Part shown: positions 31,823-39,877 of the stretch, in pieces
Numbering within the stretch: position 1 is the first letter of the stretch
How the letters are laid out: the number at the start of each line of letters is the position of its first letter
DNA from: UBA4736 sp002404015
GTDB taxonomy: Bacteria; Chloroflexota; Dormibacteria; Dormibacterales; Dormibacteraceae
Length of the DNA: 64,000 nucleotides
Direction of reading: 5' to 3'
Assembly (NCBI GenBank): GCA_036747295.1
Contig: DAIOCN010000016.1
Coordinates: 1 to 64,000, forward strand
Notes under the pieces: generated by a model
What the model was told of the DNA's origin: nothing
Databases searched by the model: none
Seen by the model: only the letters and a program-made list of their open reading frames with translations
Position numbers and translations under genes: made by a program

Positions 31823-33391
31823 CTAGCCTGCCGCTGAGCCACCCTCGGAGACATGGCTGATGTTCTCGTCGAACATCGCCTTGAGCTTCCGAGCCTGGCG
31901 GTCGTAATCGTCCGGGTCGCGCCACGCGCTCCGGGGGTCGAGGACCTGGTCCGGCACCTCGGGCACGCGCGTCGGGACGCGCACCCCGAAAACGCTGTCG
32001 GTGCGGGTGGGGACGTCGCGCAGCTTGCCCTGCACGACGGCGGTGACGATGGCGCGGGTGTGCGCTATGGAGATGCGCTGTCCCGTCCCGTAGGCGCCGC
32101 CGACCCAGCCCGTGTTGAGCATCCAGACCCGGGCGTCGTGATTGCGCACGCGCTCGATGAGCATGCCGGCGTACGTCTCGGGGGTGAGGGGCAGGAAGGG
32201 GGCGGCGAAGCACGTGCTGAACGTGGGCTCCGGCTCGGTGACGCCCCGCTCGGTGCCGGCCACCTTGGCGGTGTAGCCGGACAGGAAGAAGAAGCGGATC
32301 TGGTCCTCCTCCAACAGGGAGACCGGAGGCAGCACGCCGAAGGCGTCGGCCGACAGGAAGAGCACATTGCGGGGGTGACCGGCGTGGCCCGAGAGGTCGG
32401 CGTTGGGGATCAGGTCGATCGGGTAGGCGGAGCGCGTGTTCTCGGTGAGGCTCTCGTCGTCGTAGTCGGGGACCCTGGTGTCGGGGTCGTAGACGACGTT
32501 TTCCAGGATCGTCCCGAAATGGTTGGTCGCCGCGTAGATCTCCGGTTCCGCGTTCTTAGAGATCCGGATCGTCTTGGCGTAGCAGCCGCCTTCGAAGTTG
32601 AAGACCCCGGTATCGCTCCAGCCGTGCTCGTCGTCGCCGATCAGGCGCCGATCAGGCTCTGAGGAGAGCGTCGTCTTGCCGGTTCCCGAGAGCCCGAAGA
32701 AGAGCGCCACGTCCGCTTTCCGGCCGACGTTGGCGGAGCAGTGCATCGGTAGCGTGCCCGATTCCGGGAGCAGGTAGTTGAGGGCCGTGAACACCGACTT
32801 CTTGATCTCGCCCGCGTACTGGGTGCCGCCGATGATCACCATCCGGCGCTTGAAGTTGACCAGGATGAAGGTCTCGGAGAGGGTGCCGTCCCGGGCCGGG
32901 TCGGCAGCTACCGAGGGCAGCGACATCACGGTGAAGTCGGGCCTGAACCCCTCGCGCTCCTGCTCGGCCGGCCGGATGAACAGGTTGTGCGCGAAGAGGC
33001 TGTGCCAGGCGAACTGCGTCACGATCCGGACCTTGAGCCGGTAGCGGGGGTCGGCGCAGGCGAAGAGGTCCTGGACGTACACCTCGTTGCGGGCGATGTA
33101 CTCGACCATCCGCTCGAGCACCCCGTCGAAGTGCGCCTCGGAGATCGGCTGGTTGCCTTCGTGCCACCAGATCCGGTCGCGGGAGGTCTCCTCCTCGACG
33201 AAGAACTTGTCCTTCGGCGAGCGGCCGGTATGGCGCCCCGTCTCGGCGGTCAGCGCACCTGTGGAAACCACGGCGGCCTCGCCGTGCCGGATCGCGTGCT
33301 CGTAGAGCTCGGCCGGGGATAGGTTGTGCCAGCTCCGGACGATCCGCGGCACCCCGACGTGGTCGAGGACGGGGCGTTCCTGGAGCTGCAT
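31823..33391 (-). CDS. pckA: Phosphoenolpyruvate carboxykinase (ATP)
   Basis: 522 residues, the normal size. The kinase loop FFGLSGTGKTTLSS (residues 231-244) and DDEHGWSDTGVFNFEGGCYAK following it are diagnostic. RHTGRSPKDKF lies near the N terminus, and QYAGEIKKSVF further on contains conserved Lys. The enzyme converts oxaloacetate to phosphoenolpyruvate plus CO2 with ATP, the entry to gluconeogenesis. Acidic residues of the metal site are in place by eye. The gene is followed on the same strand by the S9 peptidase gene, and preceded by the VWA gene 27 bases upstream. ATP-type enzyme, not GTP-type. Confidence 0.97.
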   Translation of the reverse strand: MQLQERPVLDHVGVPRIVRSWHNLSPAELYEHAIRHGEAAVVSTGALTAETGRHTGRSPKDKFFVEEETSRDRIWWHEGNQPISEAHFDGVLERMVEYIARNEVYVQDLFACADPRYRLKVRIVTQFAWHSLFAHNLFIRPAEQEREGFRPDFTVMSLPSVAADPARDGTLSETFILVNFKRRMVIIGGTQYAGEIKKSVFTALNYLLPESGTLPMHCSANVGRKADVALFFGLSGTGKTTLSSEPDRRLIGDDEHGWSDTGVFNFEGGCYAKTIRISKNAEPEIYAATNHFGTILENVVYDPDTRVPDYDDESLTENTRSAYPIDLIPNADLSGHAGHPRNVLFLSADAFGVLPPVSLLEEDQIRFFFLSGYTAKVAGTERGVTEPEPTFSTCFAAPFLPLTPETYAGMLIERVRNHDARVWMLNTGWVGGAYGTGQRISIAHTRAIVTAVVQGKLRDVPTRTDSVFGVRVPTRVPEVPDQVLDPRSAWRDPDDYDRQARKLKAMFDENISHVSEGGSAAG

Positions 33392-33418
33392 CCTTTGATG
33401 ATAGGCGAGGTCGGCGAG

Positions 33419-35389
33419 CTATCCCGCCACGCGCGCCGAGCGCCGGCGCTGCTTGCCGGACACGTAGTCCACCAGGATGTACTCGCCCAGCCGCTCCGGC
33501 GAGACGAAGAAAGCGCGGCCCTTGTTGATTCGCGTCATCTGGTTGATGAACTCGGTGAGATAGGGACCCCGCTCCAGCATGAACGTGTTGATCACGATCC
33601 GGTCCCGGGTGCAGCGCCGGACCTCCTTCAGCGTCTCCTGGATGGTGCGGAAGGTGGGCGGGTAGGCGAAGTAGACGCGGCCGTTGTCGAGATGGGCCGT
33701 GGGCTCGCCGTCGGTGACCATGATGATCTGGCGATTGCCCCGGTGCTTGGCCAGGAGCGAGCGGGCCACCTGGAACCCGTGCTGCATGTTGGTGCCGTAG
33801 ACGTAGTCGTTGAGCGCGATCTGGGGCAGCGATTGCGGCTTCAGCTCCACGGCGTGGTTGGAGAAGCCGACCACGTACAGGCTGTCCCGCGGGAACTGGC
33901 TGCGGATCAGCGCGTCAAGCGCTATGGCGACCTTTTTGGCCGCCAGGAAGCAGCCGCGCAGAAACATCGAGCGGCTCATGTCGATCATCAGCACGGTGGA
34001 CGCCTGCGTCGAGTGCTCGGTGCGGTGGATCACGAAGTCCGAAGGCTCGATGTGCACGGGAACCCCTTTGCCCTCGCGCGTCAGCGAGGTGAAGAGGGTC
34101 TCCTTCATGTCCAGCAGGAAGGGGTCGCCGTACTCGTACTCCTTCAGCTCTTCGCCGGCTTCCGTGCCGAGCCCGGCCCCCAGCATCCTGTGCTGGCCGA
34201 TCCGGCTCTTCTTGAGCTGGTTGAAGATGTCCTTGAGAGCGCTCTGCCCGATCCGCCGCATGCCGCGCGGCGTCAGCTCCAGGCGGCGGTCCTTGCGCTC
34301 GACGTAGCCCGCCTTCTCGAGCACCTCGGTCATCTGGCGCAGCTGGTCCAGCTGCTGCCGGGCCTGCGGCCCCAGGACCTGCTCGGCCAGCCCGCGGTCA
34401 ACGTCGTCGAGGCGGAAGCTGCCTCGCTCCAGCTGCGACTCCAGCCGGTCCATCTGCTGGAGGCGCTCCATCAGCCCCATCGCCTCCTGGAGGGAGAGCG
34501 GGTCGTCCCCGAAGAAGGGGTACCGCTCGGTCATCTCCGAGGGCGGCATCATCTGCTGCATCATCGCCCCGAGGCGGGCCAGCTCCAGGCGCAGCGAGTC
34601 GTCCGCGAGCAGCTCGTCCATCATCCGGCGCAGTTCGTCGCGCGCCTCCGGGGAGAGGCTCTGCAGCAGCGACTGCATCTGGGCCATCTGGCGCTGCAGG
34701 TGCTCCAGCAGCTGGTCGAGGGAGTCGATCTCGGGCGGGAACATGTCGCCGTACTTCTGCTTGAACTCCTGGAAGTTCGGCGTGAGCCCCTGCTGGCGCT
34801 GCTCGAGCATCTGATTCAGGTCGCGCACCATCTCGCGGATCCGGCTCAGGTCCTGGCCTTTCATGCCCTCGATGGACTGCTTCATGCCCTGGAACATCTG
34901 GTCCACGATCTGCTGCTGCAGCTTCTTCAGGAGGTCCTCGAACTTCTGGCGGGCCTCTTCGTCTATGAACTCGTAGTTGCGGAGCTCCTTGACGCGGCTG
35001 CCGAGGTCGTCGGGCATCCGGTCCAGCTGGTCCCGGCGCTGCCTGGCGATCCGCTCCATCAGCTTCTTGCCGTCAGGCGGCGCCTGCTCCACCTTGCGGT
35101 CGATGCCGGTGCGCTCGGTGTCGATCACGTCCTGCAGCTGCTCGCGGATCTGGTCGACTGTGGACTCGAGGTCGTAGCGCGAGAGCTCCTGCTCGCGCTG
35201 CTCGCGCAGATCCTTCAGCAGCTGCTCCAGGCCCGGCATGTCCTCGTTGCCCCAGCGGTGGAGGCGCTGGAGGGCGGCCGAGAGGTCGCCGTAGCTCATC
35301 AGGTCGTCGGACAGCGCGTCCAGGACCTGGTCGGCGTCCAGCTCGTCGAGGTGCTGGGTGCCGTCCCAGCGGGAGTAGCGGGCTCTCAT
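33419..35389 (-). CDS. Large VWA domain protein
   Basis: 656 residues. A long, highly charged helical region with many Gln (QRQMAQMQSLLQSLSPEARDELRRMMDELL) covers about 40-420. The C-terminal VWA domain (about 450-640) has a MIDAS motif in LMIDMSRSMFLRGCF (D-x-S-x-S), then VVGFSNHAVEL, YGTNMQHGF and IIMVTDGEPTAH. Such VWA proteins normally pair with a MoxR/ChlI-type AAA ATPase, encoded next door. None is found in the window. No signal peptide. It is 27 bases upstream of pckA on the same strand. Whether it is in one transcript with UPF0173 depends on the strong hairpin at 35401-35430. The antisense strand is open over its whole length, which is a codon-bias shadow. Confidence 0.87.
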   Translation of the reverse strand: MRARYSRWDGTQHLDELDADQVLDALSDDLMSYGDLSAALQRLHRWGNEDMPGLEQLLKDLREQREQELSRYDLESTVDQIREQLQDVIDTERTGIDRKVEQAPPDGKKLMERIARQRRDQLDRMPDDLGSRVKELRNYEFIDEEARQKFEDLLKKLQQQIVDQMFQGMKQSIEGMKGQDLSRIREMVRDLNQMLEQRQQGLTPNFQEFKQKYGDMFPPEIDSLDQLLEHLQRQMAQMQSLLQSLSPEARDELRRMMDELLADDSLRLELARLGAMMQQMMPPSEMTERYPFFGDDPLSLQEAMGLMERLQQMDRLESQLERGSFRLDDVDRGLAEQVLGPQARQQLDQLRQMTEVLEKAGYVERKDRRLELTPRGMRRIGQSALKDIFNQLKKSRIGQHRMLGAGLGTEAGEELKEYEYGDPFLLDMKETLFTSLTREGKGVPVHIEPSDFVIHRTEHSTQASTVLMIDMSRSMFLRGCFLAAKKVAIALDALIRSQFPRDSLYVVGFSNHAVELKPQSLPQIALNDYVYGTNMQHGFQVARSLLAKHRGNRQIIMVTDGEPTAHLDNGRVYFAYPPTFRTIQETLKEVRRCTRDRIVINTFMLERGPYLTEFINQMTRINKGRAFFVSPERLGEYILVDYVSGKQRRRSARVAG

Positions 35390-35400
35390 CCGGCCATGCT

Positions 35401-35430
35401 AGAGGTTCGGCCGGGTCCGGCCGAACCTCT
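35401..35430. repeat. Perfect 14-bp inverted repeat between UPF0173 and VWA genes
   Basis: AGAGGTTCGGCCGG (35401-35414) and CCGGCCGAACCTCT (35417-35430) form a perfect 14-bp stem with a GT loop. It begins at the stop codon of the UPF0173 gene and ends 11 bases before the ATG of the VWA gene on the minus strand. No T-run follows. It could terminate or attenuate, or block ribosome access to the VWA gene. Confidence 0.85.
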
Positions 35431-36142
35431 ATACCTCGTCGCCGGGTTTGATGTCGAGCACACTGACGCCGCTCCCGACCAGTTCCTGGAGCTCGCTGGG
35501 CCGGCCCGTCAGCGGCGGGAAGGTGCCGAAGTGCATGGGCACCACGGTCTTGACCCCCAGCAGCTCGACCGCCTTGGCAGCCCGCTTGGGGCCCATCGTG
35601 TAGTAGTTCCCGATCGGCAGGAACGCCACGTCGAACTGGTGGAGGTCCGCGATCAGGCGCATGTCCGAGAACACGTCGGTGTCACCGGCGAAGTAGACGG
35701 TGAAGCCGTTCTCGAACTCGATCACCATCCCGCACGGCTCGCCGCCATAGATGATGGTCGTGGAGCCCGGCGGGTCGGTGATGCCGCAAGAGTGCTCGGC
35801 GTGGACCAGCGTGACCTTGATGCCGTCGAACTCGTGGGTGCCGCCCTTGTTGCCGCCGTCCACCTTCTCGATCCCCTTGCCGGCCATCCAGTTGGCGGTC
35901 TCGAAGATCGCGTGCACGGTGCAGCCGGTGGCTTTTGCGATCTCCACGCCGTCGTGGATGTGATCGAAATGGCCGTGAGTGATGAGCATCAGGTCGCAGG
36001 CGTCGACCGTCTTCAGATGCTCGGGTGCGACCGGGTTGTTCATCACCCAGGGATCGATCAGGACGGTTTTTCCGCCGGCGCTCGACACCTTCCAGCTGCC
36101 GTGCCCGATCCAGGTGAACTTGACCCCCTCATTGATCCCCAT
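35429..36142 (-). CDS. UPF0173 metal-dependent hydrolase (MBL fold)
   Basis: 237 residues from the ATG at 36142, which has a good ribosome binding site (AGGGAG, 8 bases upstream). The metal site is ITHGHFDHIHDG (HxHxDH), with VHAEHSCG, YFAGDTDVFSDM and VPMHFGTFPPLTG giving the other ligands. The usual UPF0173/YtkL size is about 225-235. Substrate is not known. Its stop lies in the 14-bp inverted repeat ahead of the VWA gene. The GT87-like gene lies upstream with a 4-base gap, so these two are probably co-transcribed. Confidence 0.9.
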   Translation of the reverse strand: MGINEGVKFTWIGHGSWKVSSAGGKTVLIDPWVMNNPVAPEHLKTVDACDLMLITHGHFDHIHDGVEIAKATGCTVHAIFETANWMAGKGIEKVDGGNKGGTHEFDGIKVTLVHAEHSCGITDPPGSTTIIYGGEPCGMVIEFENGFTVYFAGDTDVFSDMRLIADLHQFDVAFLPIGNYYTMGPKRAAKAVELLGVKTVVPMHFGTFPPLTGRPSELQELVGSGVSVLDIKPGDEV

Positions 36143-36146
36143 GCAG

Positions 36147-37352
36147 TTATCTCCCTGAGTTCGAATCCGGCCGGAAAAGTCCATGGTGCCATAGGCCGAG
36201 GGCGAAGACGGCCAGGCCGGCGAGGGCCCAGACGTTGGGGAACGGGAGCTCGCAGGGCTGTCTGACGAAGCCAATCAAGGCGACCAGGAGGAGGGCCAGC
36301 GGCCAGGGCCGGGCCAGCTCTAGAGAGCGCACGGCGAGGAGCAGGACCAGCGGCAGCAGGGGCAGCCATTGGTAGGGGTAGACCTCGCCCGGGATGAGGG
36401 CCCCCAGGCCGAACCCGAGCGCCATGCCATACAGCGGCGACCAGCCGCTCCGACGCGCCGCGAGGACCGTGCCGCCCAACAGTCCCAGGTCGGTCAGGGC
36501 GGTCAGCGCCGACGCCAGGAGCGGGAGGTGGATCGGAGACCGGACAGGGCCGCTGGGGAGCAGGTAAGCCTGGCCCCCGAGGGCCCTCTGCCACAGGCCG
36601 GGTACCGAGGCGATGCCGCAGTCGGGGTCGGACGCGCCGGCCGCCGGCAGCAGGACGCCGCGAACGTACTGGAGCGGGTCCCCGAAGGGGATGAAGGCGA
36701 TCGCGCTGACCACCACGAAACCGAGGGCGAGCCCGGCCAGGAAGCGGGGTCGCGGGTTGCCGATCCCCATCGCCAGCGGGTAGAGCTTGAGCGCGCCCGA
36801 GACGCCGCCTGCGACACCGGCCAGCAGTGGCCGGCGGGCGTGGAGCGCAAAGGCGGCCATGCCGAAGAGCAGGACGGCGCCGCCCCGCTGGCCCGCGTCG
36901 AGGTCGGCGAAGAGCGGCGGGAAGTACGCGGCCAACAGCCAGAAAAGGGGCTGGGCGGAGGGATGTGCGGGTGCTAGGGCGCGGTACAGGACGAAGAGCG
37001 CCGTGACTACGGCGAGAGCGTCCGTGGCTGTCCAGAGCTGGACCGCGAGACCCTCCGGCAGCAGCGCATAGGGCGCCGCCAGCCAGAGCTGGGCGGGCGG
37101 TGCCAGGAAGTGCAGAGTGCCAGGCACCGGCAGCAAGTGGCTGCGGGCCATGATCGAAGCGGTCAGCGGGTAGAGATCTCCGGGCCGGGTCAGCATCAGC
37201 CGCCCCGCCATCCACCAGTTGCGGGCGTCGGGACGGTCGGGGGCGAGGGCGGTGTAGAAAGCGACGCGAACTGCGAAGACGGCGGCGAGCGTCCAAAGCA
37301 GCCAGGGCCGCGCCAGTACCCGCGCCAGTCGCTCGAATGGTCCTACTTCCAC
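36147..37352 (-). CDS. GT87-like membrane glycosyltransferase (DUF2029)
   Basis: 401 residues with about ten hydrophobic segments, e.g. LLWTLAAVFAVRVAFYT, AVVTALFVLYRALA, LAGLALGFVVVSAIAF and ALAGLAVFALGLW. It contains the family loop DRPDARNWWMAGRLML near the N terminus, with an Asp that resembles the catalytic acid of GT87/GT-C proteins. Such enzymes use polyprenyl-phosphate-mannose to add sugars outside the membrane. The acceptor is unknown. GTG start at 37352. The gene overlaps the 3' end of the truncated LysR gene by 10 bases. A second member of similar type is at 54699-55919. Confidence 0.78.
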   Translation of the reverse strand: MEVGPFERLARVLARPWLLWTLAAVFAVRVAFYTALAPDRPDARNWWMAGRLMLTRPGDLYPLTASIMARSHLLPVPGTLHFLAPPAQLWLAAPYALLPEGLAVQLWTATDALAVVTALFVLYRALAPAHPSAQPLFWLLAAYFPPLFADLDAGQRGGAVLLFGMAAFALHARRPLLAGVAGGVSGALKLYPLAMGIGNPRPRFLAGLALGFVVVSAIAFIPFGDPLQYVRGVLLPAAGASDPDCGIASVPGLWQRALGGQAYLLPSGPVRSPIHLPLLASALTALTDLGLLGGTVLAARRSGWSPLYGMALGFGLGALIPGEVYPYQWLPLLPLVLLLAVRSLELARPWPLALLLVALIGFVRQPCELPFPNVWALAGLAVFALGLWHHGLFRPDSNSGR

Positions 37353-37525
37353 CTGCGCGTCCGGAGGAACTGGACGCAGCCCAGCACGATCTGGTAGGAG
37401 ACGGAGGGTTGGCTCAGGGACAGGTCCTGGGCCGCCGCGCTGAAGCTGAGATGGTCAGCCACCGCCTTGAAGATGCGCAGCTGGTGGAGCGTGACCGCCT
37501 TGTCCAGCGCCAGCGGCTCGGCCAT
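37343..37525 (-). pseudogene. Truncated LysR-type regulator (HTH only)
   Basis: A 60-residue frame: VTLHQLRIFKAVADHLSFS followed by AAAQDLSLSQPSVSYQI, which is the classic first helix-turn-helix of LysR regulators. After residue 45 the sequence becomes VLGCVQFLRTRRWK and ends, with none of the 230-residue effector domain. It overlaps the start of the GT87-like gene by 10 bases and is divergent from the carboxyltransferase gene, whose start is 23 bases away. A true mini-regulator is possible, but a LysR gene cut off by a past deletion is more likely. Confidence 0.72.
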
Positions 37526-37547
37526 CGGCGACTACGATAGGCGACGT

Positions 37548-39194
37548 ATGGCGGAGAGGGCCGATCGCAAGCCCCCAAAACTGAGCCCTGTCCGGCGCAC
37601 CCCCAAGGCCGCCGGGAAGCGCGAGGCGCCCACCCGCACGCCCGCCACCGCGTCTGAGCAGAAGCTCAACCAGTATCGCAAGCGGCGCTACGAGGTTCTG
37701 CACCAGGGCGGCGAGGCGGGCGCCAAGCGGAAGGCGCAGGGCAAGCTCGGCGCCCGCGAGCGGATCGACCTCCTGCTCGACGAGGGCAGCTTCGTGGAGC
37801 TCGACATCTTCGCCACCACCCGGGCGACCGGCTTCGGGATGGAGGACAGGCGGATCCCGGGCGACGGTGTGGTCGTCGGCTTCGGCACCGTGGACGGACG
37901 CGAGGTGGCCGTCTACGCCTACGACCCCACGGTGCTGGGCGGCTCCCTGGGCGAGGTGACGGCCGAAAAGATCGTCAAGGTCCAGGAGCTGGCGCTGCGG
38001 AACCGCATCCCGATCGTGGGCATCAACGACTCCGGGGGCGCGCGCATCCAGGAGGGCGTGGTGGCTTTGGCCGGCTACGCGGACATCTTCTTCCGAAACG
38101 TCCGCTCGTCCGGCGTGGTGCCCCAGATCAGCGTCATCGCCGGCCCCTGCACTGGCGGCGCGGTGTACTCGCCGGCGATCACCGACTTCATCTTCATCGT
38201 CGCGGGGTCCGGCTACATGTTCATAACCGGCCCCGAGGTCGTGCGCGTCACGACCGGCGAGGAGGTCACCTTCGACCAGTTGGGCGGCGGCGAGGTGCAC
38301 AACGTCCGCTCCGGCGTGGGCCACTTCCTGCCCAAGGACGAGGAGGAGTGCTCGGCGATGGTGCGTGAGCTGCTCTCCTACCTGCCCGCCAACAACACGG
38401 AGCAGCCACCCTTCAAGCCCACTGCGGACGACTTCGAACGCGCCGACCCCGAGCTCCAGACGATCGTCCCGGACTCGCCCAACCTGCCCTATGACATGCG
38501 CGAGGTGATCGTGCGGCTGGTCGACGATCGTCGCTTCCTCGAGGTTCAGCCCTTCTTCGCGCAGAACATGGTGGTGGGCTTCGGGCGGCTGGGCGGCCAC
38601 CCGATCGGCATCGTCGGCAACCAGCCCAAGGTGCTGGCGGGGGCGATCGACATCAAGGCCTCCACCAAGGCAGCTCGCTTCATCCGCTTCTGTGACGCGT
38701 TCAACATCCCGATCGTCTCGCTGGTGGACGTGCCCGGCTACCTGCCCGGCACGGCCCAGGAGCACGAGGGGATCATCCGGCACGGGGCCAAGCTCCTTTA
38801 CGCCTACGCCGAGGCGACGGTGCCCAAGCTCACGGTTATAACGCGCAAAGACTACGGGGGCGCGTACTGCGTCATGTCACCCAAGCAGATGGGCGCGGAC
38901 CTGAACCTGGCCTGGCCGACGGCCGAGATCGCGGTGATGGGCCCGGAAGCGGCGGTCAACATCATCTACCGGCGCGACCTGGTGGCGGCGGCGGACCCGG
39001 TGGCCAAGCGCAAGGAGCTGGTGGCGCAGTACACCGCGCGCTTCGCCAACCCCTACGTGGCGGCCGAGCGCGGCTACATCGACGACGTGATCGAGCCCCG
39101 CGAGACGCGCCGCGAGCTGATCCGCGGGCTCCAGCTCTGCCTGCGCAAGACAGTCGAGCGGCCCCCCCGTAAGCACGGCAACATCCCGCTCTAA
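37548..39194 (+). CDS. Acyl-CoA carboxylase carboxyltransferase (beta) subunit
   Basis: 548 residues from ATG 37548. The frame is open upstream for 81 bases, but this start gives the usual short basic N terminus. Conserved features: RKAQGKLGARERIDLLLDEGSFVELD, INDSGGARIQEGV, GPCTGGAVYSPAITDF (oxyanion Gly pair), QPKVLAGAIDIKASTKAARFIRFCDAFNIPIV, VDVPGYLPGTAQEHEGIIRHGAKLLYAY and the ending VIEPRETRRELI. This is the PccB/AccD type, which transfers CO2 from carboxybiotin to acetyl-CoA or propionyl-CoA. The biotin carboxylase/carrier subunit is not in the window. Biotin ligase for it may be the one at 63053. The length is the normal 520-550. Confidence 0.95.
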   Translation: MAERADRKPPKLSPVRRTPKAAGKREAPTRTPATASEQKLNQYRKRRYEVLHQGGEAGAKRKAQGKLGARERIDLLLDEGSFVELDIFATTRATGFGMEDRRIPGDGVVVGFGTVDGREVAVYAYDPTVLGGSLGEVTAEKIVKVQELALRNRIPIVGINDSGGARIQEGVVALAGYADIFFRNVRSSGVVPQISVIAGPCTGGAVYSPAITDFIFIVAGSGYMFITGPEVVRVTTGEEVTFDQLGGGEVHNVRSGVGHFLPKDEEECSAMVRELLSYLPANNTEQPPFKPTADDFERADPELQTIVPDSPNLPYDMREVIVRLVDDRRFLEVQPFFAQNMVVGFGRLGGHPIGIVGNQPKVLAGAIDIKASTKAARFIRFCDAFNIPIVSLVDVPGYLPGTAQEHEGIIRHGAKLLYAYAEATVPKLTVITRKDYGGAYCVMSPKQMGADLNLAWPTAEIAVMGPEAAVNIIYRRDLVAAADPVAKRKELVAQYTARFANPYVAAERGYIDDVIEPRETRRELIRGLQLCLRKTVERPPRKHGNIPL

Positions 39195-39201
39195 GCCCGG
39201 G

Positions 39202-39838
39202 CTAAGCCGGCACCTTTTTCTGGGCCCAGGGGCCGTAACGCCGGTAGGCGCGCACCATCCAGACGAAGACCGCCAGCCAGCAGAGCTCCAGGACGATCTC
39301 GATCACCGCCAGCAGCACCGGTTCGTGGATGGCCTGCCCGTTCAATCCGGTCGGCGTGCCAATCCCGAACAGCTGCGCCACCTGGCCGGGAAGACCGAGG
39401 ACCGACAGGACGGTGGCGATCATCAGGAGCCAGTACATCCAGGTCCAGCGCTTGAGCGTGCCAAACGATGAGGAGCACCGTCCAGGCCAGGCCGACGACG
39501 GCGGCCACTGCGAGCGTTCCCGACATGACGGCGTCGAAGCCGCTGCGAAAGGCGGCCGGGTCGGAGCCCGCCGGCACCTGCATGCCGGCGAGCACGCTGT
39601 CTCTGATCGCGGGCCCGATGCTGGCAACGGCCCAGCCCGCCAGGAGGCTCGCGACCAGCGTCAGCGCGATCACGGCGGCCTGCAGAGGGCGCGTCCACTC
39701 GGTCGGCACCCGCTTCGTCGCGGGTGCCCGGTTGGGCACCCAGCCCTGGCCGTCGAACCACCAGGCGCCGTCCGGCGAGACCGCCCGCACCCAGGTGCTC
39801 CCGTCCCACCACCAGAGCTTGTCGGGCGAGTGGCTCAC
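39202..39838 (-). pseudogene. DUF2510-like membrane protein, frameshifted
   Basis: Starts at GTG ending 39838. Two tryptophan motifs come first (LWWWDGSTWVR, AWWFDGQGWVP), then a membrane helix (AAVIALTLVASLLAGWAVA) and another segment (MSGTLAVAAVVGLAWTVLLIV). At 39466-39463 the frame breaks. In the second frame a good membrane protein continues: FGTLKRWTWMYWLLMIATVL, PVLLAVIEIVLELCWLAVFVWMV and the end AQKKVPA (stop at 39202). A missing pair of bases or one extra base explains it. The total of about 211 residues would form four membrane helices. The whole gene is convergent with the carboxyltransferase gene. Confidence 0.8.
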
Positions 39839-39857
39839 GGCGCCCAGCTTAGGGCTA

Positions 39858-39877
39858 CCATCCCGGCACCGGGATGG
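39858..39877. repeat. Palindrome covering the WS/DGAT start codon
   Basis: CCATCCCGG (39858-39866) and CCGGGATGG (39869-39877) with a CA centre. The ATG at 39874-39876 is inside the right arm. It could be a repressor site or an mRNA hairpin that limits translation. No Shine-Dalgarno is otherwise seen. Confidence 0.65.

Noticed and set aside
33326..36265. 979-residue open frame on the plus strand covering the VWA and UPF0173 genes
   Set aside because: It is an antisense shadow: the protein is His/Leu/Val-rich and low-complexity, while the opposite frames carry MIDAS and HxHxDH motifs.
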